Shown here one piece after another: positions 57,816 to 64,000 of a stretch of 64,000 nt of DNA. The stretch covers positions 1 to 64,000 of the forward strand of contig WSYJ01000186.1 in NCBI GenBank assembly GCA_020186115.1, given 5' to 3'. Both the position numbers and the translations under genes were made by a program. The first letter of the stretch is position 1. Each line of letters opens with the position of its first letter. The notes under the pieces were generated by a model. The model did not search any database. It was not told the DNA's origin and saw only the letters and a list, made by a program, of their open reading frames with translations. The DNA is from Histomonas meleagridis (lineage: Eukaryota; Parabasalia; Tritrichomonadida; Dientamoebidae).

Positions 57816-60305
57816 ATGCAGAAAGAAGAAGAACCAGATCCCAACAGCGAAGATAAAGATATACCGCACAACAGCACGGACCCAATATTCGTTGGGGCTG
57901 ATGGGCAAGTTTATTCTAAATATTTTGAGCCACTTGATATTCCCATTGAAGCGAATCCAGAAGAACTTCCCGAGGAATCAGGCTTAGAAAACACTTATGC
58001 TGTTTATAATTTTTACAAACGTTATAACAATTTAAGATCATATTTCGTATTACCAAATCCTCAATGCTTCCTTTATCCATTTCCCAAAAGAGGGCCTATG
58101 CCACCCATAGAACAGAGAAGTTTTTTTCCTATGCGTAACAGAACGAAAACAATGGCAGGAAGATATCGAAAATCTCAGCCATACAAATCGGGCTCTTCTG
58201 CGATTTTTTCGAGTTCTGTTAGTAATTCTCCATTAATTTCTGTTCTTAATTATGCTAATTCGGTTCCCTTAAATGATACAATAGATTCACTAAATGATAT
58301 TCAAAATGAACATCTTTGGAGTGAAGACCTTATCCCACAATTTCCAATCCCTGAGATGTATGACTCATTTGAAGAATTTACAATTGCGGCTGAAAAATGG
58401 TATCAAATTGCTAACACAGTCGAAAAAATTCCTTATCACCCCACAGAGTTTCGGTCTATCCTTGGCTTAACAGAAGAAAACCCAAAGAAGCCGTACAAAC
58501 AAAACACATCAAAAACAAAAGAAGAAGAACACCAAAAACCGTTTGGGGTCCAAACCGTCGGACCATTGAGTGCCCCAATCCTCACCAAAAGTTTATGCAG
58601 TCTTTCTGCTGGATATTCATCGACAATTCTCCGTCAGAAGTATTATCTTTTGCCAGTGTCAGCGCTTCGTAACAAAGGACAATGCGAAGTAATTATTAAC
58701 GATTACATCAAATACGGATTAACGGAACCATCGTCTTACAGAATGATATTCAGAGGTATTATGAACACAAAAGCAAACGAAGTTTTGAATATAACTTCGG
58801 CGCAAATTGATGAGATCAAAATTCTGAAAGGTTTTATCCATTTGTATCAAATGACAAAAAGCTTTGATTGTCGATATCAAATATTTAATGCTTTTTATCA
58901 ATTGTTTGGAAGCAAAAAAATGTTTTGTCAAGCGATTTTGGGTAACGTATCACTTTTCTATCAGGTGTATTTAGTATTTACGGATTTTTGTGATAACCAA
59001 AAGAACTTTGTTCCTTATTTCCAAATTGAATCCAAAATCTTTGGAGAAAGTTCTGGTGTTATATCTACCATTCAAAATATATTTTTGGTATTACATATTT
59101 GTATCCACTTAAGTAATTTTTATAAGGAACCATTGTTTTATTACGAAGGCGGATATGAGTTTTTTCAAAAGAGTATAGAGATGCTAGCTCAACCAGCGGA
59201 AATGTTTTTAAAGTTAAATATGACTGAAATCATCAAATCAATCAGTAGCATTGACAATGATTATGTTGTATACAATTTCGTGTATTTAATTATTTCATCA
59301 GGTGTAAACGATGTACCTGTAATGTTACGTGAAATGGAACCGTCGATTTTTGACAGACTCTCTGAATTGGCCAAACGGTCTCCGAAAGTTTTTCTTCAGT
59401 TTTCTAACAGAGTATTAGTCAGTGATCCAATCCGTATATTACTTATAGAGAATTTCGCATTATCCGTCGAAAATCTGAACTGGCATAAAGTCGATGACAA
59501 TCCTGAAATGATACGATTCTTAGAGAACTTAATGTTAACTAAGATTAGAAGTAGTTCTCCAGCTAATGAACTTAATTGGTTGTTATTGTTTGTCTCGGGA
59601 ATTACAAACAATGTTCAACCAAATGATGGAACTTATCGATTACTTTATTCCATTTTTAAGTTTTGTAAGAGAATCCTTAATCATAACAAGAAAAAGAATT
59701 ATGAAAATCAATTGTCTCAACTGGAATCGGTGGTGTTTTCGGCTCTTTGTATATCTCAAACATCTTTAGCAAAGGTTACAATGCTTAAATGTATGAAGCA
59801 GCTTATCTTCCATCGCTCATCAGGTCTCTTTTTTAAGCAATATCAACTTATAATGGATACACTAATTCAACTTATGGGTCAATTTGGTGAATTAGATGTT
59901 CAAATTGCTGCGTTTAAAGTATTTCGAGATATCATAACACACCATCCAAAAGTGTTTTCTGCTTTAGTTCATGATCAATTTCTTTTTAGAAGAATTGCTC
60001 TATTAATTCCATCTACAAATTGGAGGAAAATTATCGAAGTTTTTAAGTTAATTTTATATTACTTTAGATATAACAAAGATCAAAGTAACCTTGAAATGCT
60101 TTTTTCAATCGCAAATTTCAAAATGAAGAAATCATTAGAAATAGCTAAAAGTGGTGCAAATAATAGACATATTCATGTTGTAACTGAAATAGAACAATTC
60201 TTAAAGAAGAAGACATCAGTGAATACAATGTTCTCTAAGATTGAGGGTGAAAAGAAGAGGTTTATGTCACTATCATTAAGAAGAAAATCACAGCTGTTGT
60301 ATTGA
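57816..60305 (+). CDS. Large soluble protein of unknown family
   Basis: 829 residues. The N-terminal ~240 are Pro/Ser-rich with FFPMRNRTKTMAGRYRKSQP and a conserved-looking motif EMYDSFEEFTIAAEKWYQI. From about residue 260 on the protein is all helical, with repeating hydrophobic helices like an armadillo or HEAT solenoid (FDRLSELAKRSPKVFLQFSN; VQIAAFKVFRDIITHHPKVF). No membrane segment or catalytic motif is seen. It ends with a basic segment. I do not recognise it; a trichomonad-specific solenoid scaffold is the best description. Confidence 0.7.
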   Translation: MQKEEEPDPNSEDKDIPHNSTDPIFVGADGQVYSKYFEPLDIPIEANPEELPEESGLENTYAVYNFYKRYNNLRSYFVLPNPQCFLYPFPKRGPMPPIEQRSFFPMRNRTKTMAGRYRKSQPYKSGSSAIFSSSVSNSPLISVLNYANSVPLNDTIDSLNDIQNEHLWSEDLIPQFPIPEMYDSFEEFTIAAEKWYQIANTVEKIPYHPTEFRSILGLTEENPKKPYKQNTSKTKEEEHQKPFGVQTVGPLSAPILTKSLCSLSAGYSSTILRQKYYLLPVSALRNKGQCEVIINDYIKYGLTEPSSYRMIFRGIMNTKANEVLNITSAQIDEIKILKGFIHLYQMTKSFDCRYQIFNAFYQLFGSKKMFCQAILGNVSLFYQVYLVFTDFCDNQKNFVPYFQIESKIFGESSGVISTIQNIFLVLHICIHLSNFYKEPLFYYEGGYEFFQKSIEMLAQPAEMFLKLNMTEIIKSISSIDNDYVVYNFVYLIISSGVNDVPVMLREMEPSIFDRLSELAKRSPKVFLQFSNRVLVSDPIRILLIENFALSVENLNWHKVDDNPEMIRFLENLMLTKIRSSSPANELNWLLLFVSGITNNVQPNDGTYRLLYSIFKFCKRILNHNKKKNYENQLSQLESVVFSALCISQTSLAKVTMLKCMKQLIFHRSSGLFFKQYQLIMDTLIQLMGQFGELDVQIAAFKVFRDIITHHPKVFSALVHDQFLFRRIALLIPSTNWRKIIEVFKLILYYFRYNKDQSNLEMLFSIANFKMKKSLEIAKSGANNRHIHVVTEIEQFLKKKTSVNTMFSKIEGEKKRFMSLSLRRKSQLLY

Positions 60306-60458
60306 TTTTATTGTTAAATGCTTTTATCTTTCGATATTTGGAAATGATTTTATTTGATGTGTTTTTGATTGAGTGAATTCACTTTTAGGCGGAGAACGTT
60401 TACTTTCGATTTGAATTAAATTGGAATTGTCAAAATTATTCTTTGAATATAGTTTTAA

Positions 60459-61406
60459 TTGAATGATTTGAGTTTTGTCAATTTTATCACGGATTTTGTA
60501 GTGTTTGAAAGAGATGACATTAAAACACTTGAAGAATTTATCATAGAAAATGATAATGTAAATGCAAAACTAGATTGCAATTCATGTGATTGGCCAATTT
60601 TAAAAAATAACCCACCATTGATTTCAATTGCTGCTTATTTTGCTGCAAAAAAATGTTTCAAATATCTGCTTAATAATGACGCTGATTTATTACTTGGTGA
60701 TGATAAAGGAGTTTTGCCTTTTCACTTTGCGGCAGCAGGTGGTTCAATTGAAATTTGTGATTATTTTGATAGTGCTGGAATAGATTTTAATATAACAGAC
60801 TCAAATGGAAAAAATTCATTACATTATGCTTGTCAATATGGAAATATTAAAATTGTTGAAAGATTTTGGAATCGTAATTTTGATTTAAACAAGTCTGATA
60901 ATAAAGGATTCAAACCAATTCATTATGCATCATATCCTCAATGTACCTCAGTTATTAAATTTTTAATTCGAAACAATTGTAATATGAATGAATCTTCAGA
61001 ATCAAATATAACACCCCTTTTAATAGCATTGAAAAACTCTATTCCAGTTTTAAAATATCTTGTTTCTATTGGTGCTGATACTCATATTCTTGTTGATGGT
61101 GATCGAACACCTCTTTTATACGCATCATTTTATGGTAACTCCGAAGTTATTAAAATTCTTCTCAACTCACCTCACTGCATTGCATCAATAGATCAAAGAG
61201 ACCGTAGAGGCTGGACACCGCTTCATTACTCCTGTTCGAGAGGAGATTTCGAAATTTGCCAAATTTTGACAGAAAAAGGCGCCAATTTAAACGTTCTCTC
61301 ATCTCATGGAATTTCTCCAGCTCAGTGCGCATTTAACAGAGGACACACAATGATTTACGATTACCTGGTAAGCCAAGGTGGAGATGTACAAATTAAATTA
61401 ATTTGA
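60459..61406 (+). CDS. Ankyrin-repeat protein, start codon missing or displaced
   Basis: The frame opens right after a TAA and encodes about 315 residues, but the first codon is TTG (NDLSFVNFITDF...), with no ATG for over 170 codons. An out-of-frame ATG at 60463 suggests a small indel or lost start. The body holds eight ankyrin units without spacers, such as GVLPFHFAAAGGSIEICDYF, NSLHYACQYGNIKIVERFW and GWTPLHYSCSRGDFEICQIL. It ends cleanly at QGGDVQIKLI. It may be a young pseudogene, or a first exon may lie upstream. Confidence 0.65.
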   Translation: MNDLSFVNFITDFVVFERDDIKTLEEFIIENDNVNAKLDCNSCDWPILKNNPPLISIAAYFAAKKCFKYLLNNDADLLLGDDKGVLPFHFAAAGGSIEICDYFDSAGIDFNITDSNGKNSLHYACQYGNIKIVERFWNRNFDLNKSDNKGFKPIHYASYPQCTSVIKFLIRNNCNMNESSESNITPLLIALKNSIPVLKYLVSIGADTHILVDGDRTPLLYASFYGNSEVIKILLNSPHCIASIDQRDRRGWTPLHYSCSRGDFEICQILTEKGANLNVLSSHGISPAQCAFNRGHTMIYDYLVSQGGDVQIKLI

Positions 61407-61644
61407 TGTTTATAAAATATTTTATAAATTGTTATTTCAGCAAACAGGCACAACTTTTAATTAAATTGTCTTGCGTTATTCAGACTTGTTAAAAATTTTG
61501 GATGTTGATTAAATCTTAATATTTATTAAATTTTATTTTAAATCATTTTTGTGCTCTTTTTAGAAAATACTTTCATGAACCACCAAATGTAATAATAGAC
61601 ATGAAATGTTGTAGAGAAGTCTTGTTTTGAACAAAAAAAAAAAC

Positions 61645-61673
61645 GTTGGGTGGCCGTTTAATAGTAAACGGTC
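61645..61673 (+). promoter_or_regulatory. Promoter element: GGGTGGCC motif plus inverted CCGTTTA/TAAACGG
   Basis: GTTGGGTGGCCG starts at 61645 and is a near copy of the 14-bp motif at 31171 and 52076. It overlaps an inverted repeat CCGTTTA-ATAG-TAAACGG (61654-61671) that contains AACGGTC. Both lie within 40 bp of the ATG at 61685. Confidence 0.5.
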
Positions 61674-61684
61674 TTTGCTTATTC

Positions 61685-62377
61685 ATGAAAAAATCACTTA
61701 AAGACAGATTCGAAGAATTTCAAGAAGAAACAAATCAAAAACTAGATCAAATTGAAGCTGAAATCAATTCATATTCTAAAGCTTTGGGTATTAGTTCAGA
61801 ATCTAGTGTAAAATCAACATCATCAATATGTAGTGATATTGGCCCACCAAGTGAAATAGATTGGGACGTATTTAGTATTAAAGTTCAAGCAGATCCAGAT
61901 GCAGCTATTACAGAAATTATTACATATCTTAGGTCCGCTTTAGCACAAAAGGCCTCTTCAAGATCAATTATTGAGAAAGCGAATTGCAAATATGTTGACA
62001 GCACATTTCAGAGAGTTTCTACACAACTTACAGCATATGTAAACCAAAAAGTTTTAAATAATCATAACCAATTGATGAGTGAAATAAACAATACTATTCA
62101 CGAGATTGACTTACTAAAAGAACATATGACACATGAGTTTGCTGAAATACATGCCTTAATTAATGAATGCTTCCAAGAAAAAGAAAGAATACAACGTGAA
62201 TCAGATTTAAATCCAAATTATCTTTATTACCATGAGCGCCAAAGGCACATAATTAACAGGAATCTTGTACAAAATACAATGAGAAGATATTCTGGTCCAT
62301 TACTTCGAGATCGAAAAGATATCAAAAAAGAGGCAAAATCACTTTCATTTACACTCACGCCATCAAAACTCCAATAA
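61685..62377 (+). CDS. Helical/coiled-coil protein, unknown
   Basis: 230 residues from the ATG at 61685. Two coiled-coil segments (KKSLKDRFEEFQEETNQKLD and NNTIHEIDLLKEHMTHEFAE) flank a central conserved-looking part (PSEIDWDVFSIKVQADPDAA; ITEIITYLRSALAQKA). A basic tail follows (RDRKDIKKEAKSLSFTL). It has no membrane segment. The family is not recognised; a cytoskeletal or basal-body component is possible. Confidence 0.65.
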   Translation: MKKSLKDRFEEFQEETNQKLDQIEAEINSYSKALGISSESSVKSTSSICSDIGPPSEIDWDVFSIKVQADPDAAITEIITYLRSALAQKASSRSIIEKANCKYVDSTFQRVSTQLTAYVNQKVLNNHNQLMSEINNTIHEIDLLKEHMTHEFAEIHALINECFQEKERIQRESDLNPNYLYYHERQRHIINRNLVQNTMRRYSGPLLRDRKDIKKEAKSLSFTLTPSKLQ

Positions 62378-63001
62378 TTGTTGGAGTATAATTGTAAATA
62401 AAAAAGATATATATCATATGGTTTTTGTTTATGAATGATAATTTGATCAAAAAATTCTCATTATGCAAGGAAATAACATTACAAGAAATCGAGCTTTTGT
62501 ACGCTTTGATCGAAATCGTAACTATGATTATATTGTCTTGATAAAAAATAAATCATAGTGTAAATGTATAACAAAAGAAGATGAATTTTTTGGTAATGGC
62601 TGAAAGAGATGAATCAAAAATATAGTCAACCGCGTAACTATTTTTACTCTATCTTCATAACAAAGAGGTTTGTAAAATACCTTTTGATTGATTATGTCAA
62701 ATAAATTTGTGTGAAAGTAAAATCGTCAGCTCAACTTTTTGAATGAGGCCCTTTCCCCCATTAATAATTCAATACGATACGGTTATTAACCGCTCGTTTT
62801 CAATTAAAAGGCATCGTCTCCTGCTAACCTCGAAATCGCCAAAGTTGGATCTCCTGACTTGTGGAACCTGCAGTGCCAGCTCTGTTTCTGGGTCAAACAT
62901 TACAACAATTATTTTCAAACATAACAAAATTATATGATTAAATTTAATTTGATTACACCAATGCAGTTAAATCAACAAAACCATTTTCAAGAAGTAGTTG
63001 C
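62378..63001. other. Intergenic with an unexplained GC-richer island
   Basis: Most is AT-rich and empty. The part at about 62741-62895 is clearly less AT-rich (GAGGCCCTTTCCCCC, CTCCTGACTTGTGGAACCTG) without an open frame of note. It could be a small RNA gene, but I could match no snRNA, SRP, RNase P or snoRNA motif. Confidence 0.4.
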
Positions 63002-63784
63002 TCAAAATCCAATTTCATACGATTTCGATAATGGATCGAAATTATATGTTCTGCTTCCCTTCTTGATTCTGTCAACTCTGGCCTGCAGGTGATTAAAGAG
63101 CTGCTCTCTTCTGTCGATTCTTAGTCTGGTAATATACAAGTCATCAAACCTGTTCAATTGATGTTCAATGCAATCAGGTGGAAATTCGCTATTTTTGGAC
63201 ATTGTTTCAAATGTATTTTTCATCACTTGGCTTAGGTCGGCGTTGATTTGGCACTGACCAACTTTGGTTGAATGTTTCAATATGCCTATTCGTTCTAGTA
63301 AAAATGATACAAGGTATAGCCTACGAAGGATAGGCTTTATTTTATCGTCATTGTCAGAGAATAATATAGCTATGTCTTTGATATGAAAAGATGGAATTCC
63401 AAAATATAGAAATACGCCTAAGAAGCTATTGATTAAGTTACCGACTGTTGGGGACTTTGGAAGTGCAAATATGAATGTGGCATCTTCTCGGATTGCTCTG
63501 ACCTCAATTTCGTGTGAGATACGAGGAAGCAATTCTTCGATTGATGATAAGCCTATCCATTGGTATGAATGGGTATTGTATTTGGAGCAGATTCCACATG
63601 CCACGAGTACGTTCATGAAGTCGTAAAGACGACGTTTTTCAATACCTGATTCCAAAGATAATTGATTGATCTGGATAATACTGTTGCTGGCTTCAGTTTC
63701 ATGGGTTTGAAGAAAGCTCTTGACGAAATCGGAGAAATTACTCTTTTTTTGTGGCTTTGCTTTGCGATTCTCTTCGCCTTTCAT
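63002..63784 (-). CDS. E2F-like factor with two winged-helix domains
   Basis: 260 residues. The first winged helix (about 17-78) has the E2F/DP signature GIEKRRLYDFMNVLVACGIC. A second at about 110-175 has KIKPILRRLYLVSFLLERIG, the same motif in diverged form. Two tandem DNA-binding domains without a dimerisation or pocket-protein domain is the plan of atypical E2Fs (E2F7/8, DEL), which repress cell-cycle genes as monomers. The second domain lacks the usual DIxNVL wording, so its DNA binding is uncertain. Confidence 0.65.
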   Translation of the reverse strand: MKGEENRKAKPQKKSNFSDFVKSFLQTHETEASNSIIQINQLSLESGIEKRRLYDFMNVLVACGICSKYNTHSYQWIGLSSIEELLPRISHEIEVRAIREDATFIFALPKSPTVGNLINSFLGVFLYFGIPSFHIKDIAILFSDNDDKIKPILRRLYLVSFLLERIGILKHSTKVGQCQINADLSQVMKNTFETMSKNSEFPPDCIEHQLNRFDDLYITRLRIDRREQLFNHLQARVDRIKKGSRTYNFDPLSKSYEIGF

Positions 63785-64000
63785 TTTGATTCAATCAAAA
63801 ATTCAAATGAAAATATTTCCTGACATTTTCAATATTAAAACTTTTAAACGAAAAGGAATAACAAATGTCGTATTTTAATCATAAAATGAATGTTAAAGCT
63901 TCAAATATCTCCATGAGAATAAGATATTTGTCGTTGAATTTAGCATTTTGATTTCTATGTTTTAACCGGCATAAACCGTGATTTATTCATTGAAAAAAAT

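Overview
The window is AT-rich, gene-dense DNA from a single-celled eukaryote, almost certainly a parabasalid (trichomonad), with Tritrichomonas-like composition. The lineage call rests on three things: a gene carrying the trichomonad-type initiator-binding domain (24642-25280), two surface proteins with BspA-type leucine-rich repeats, and several DUF3447-style ankyrin loci. Initiator-like boxes (TCACTTTT / TCATTTTT) lie just upstream of many start codons, matching the trichomonad Inr consensus TCA(C/T)T. Genes are mostly single-exon, lie on both strands and are separated by short AT-rich gaps. The eukaryotic set (histones, eIF3a, IFT56, prefoldin 6, NAC beta, POLD2, PP1) excludes a prokaryote. 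The species is not proven by the sequence alone.

Layout. 0-9.4 kb: two BspA-like surface receptors facing opposite ways, a decayed third copy at the left edge, a helical protein, a small acylated-looking protein, NAC beta and a type I membrane protein. 9.7-16.7 kb: gelsolin-like, HMG-box, IFT56, prefoldin 6 and an Sfi1-like Trp-repeat protein (cytoskeleton, flagellum, chaperone). 17.3-21.7 kb: tetraspanin-like protein, a 74-bp minisatellite block, and an SPX-SLC13 phosphate transporter. 22.6-27.4 kb: divergent H2B/H2A pair, a BEACH-type relic, an initiator-binding protein and a RecQ4-like protein with a worn-out helicase core. 27.7-35.7 kb: a broken ankyrin pseudogene, an LCAT-like pseudoenzyme, a chromodomain protein, M18 aminopeptidase and a tail-anchored CS/Sel1 protein. 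36-46.7 kb: POLD2, a TALE-like homeodomain protein, a PP1-like phosphatase, a large probable lipid-bridge protein and a GNAT. 47-51.3 kb: the ankyrin array. 51.5-64 kb: a short acidic ORF, coiled-coil proteins, eIF3a, an 829-residue unknown, another ankyrin gene and an atypical E2F-like factor.

The most unusual structure is at 47.1-51.3 kb. A normal ankyrin-family N-terminus is followed by 18 further ankyrin units. Each unit is intact (33-34 codons), but units are separated by AT-rich spacers of nearly constant length (68 nt in 15 cases, 69 in one, 51 in two). The 68-nt spacers put neighbouring units out of frame, and no ankyrin unit has a stop or frameshift. Unit spacing equals 3 x ankyrin residues + 68, as if spacers were removed or bypassed. 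They lack GT-AG ends and the known trichomonad splice motifs. This fits an array of non-canonical introns, a bypass mechanism, or a store of ankyrin cassettes.

Other second-look items are a 14-bp GC-rich motif shared by two divergent promoters, recurrent AACGGT (Myb-type) boxes, ~60-bp repeats in the histone promoter, a dispersed ~130-bp repeat upstream of two unrelated genes, and two pseudoenzyme candidates.
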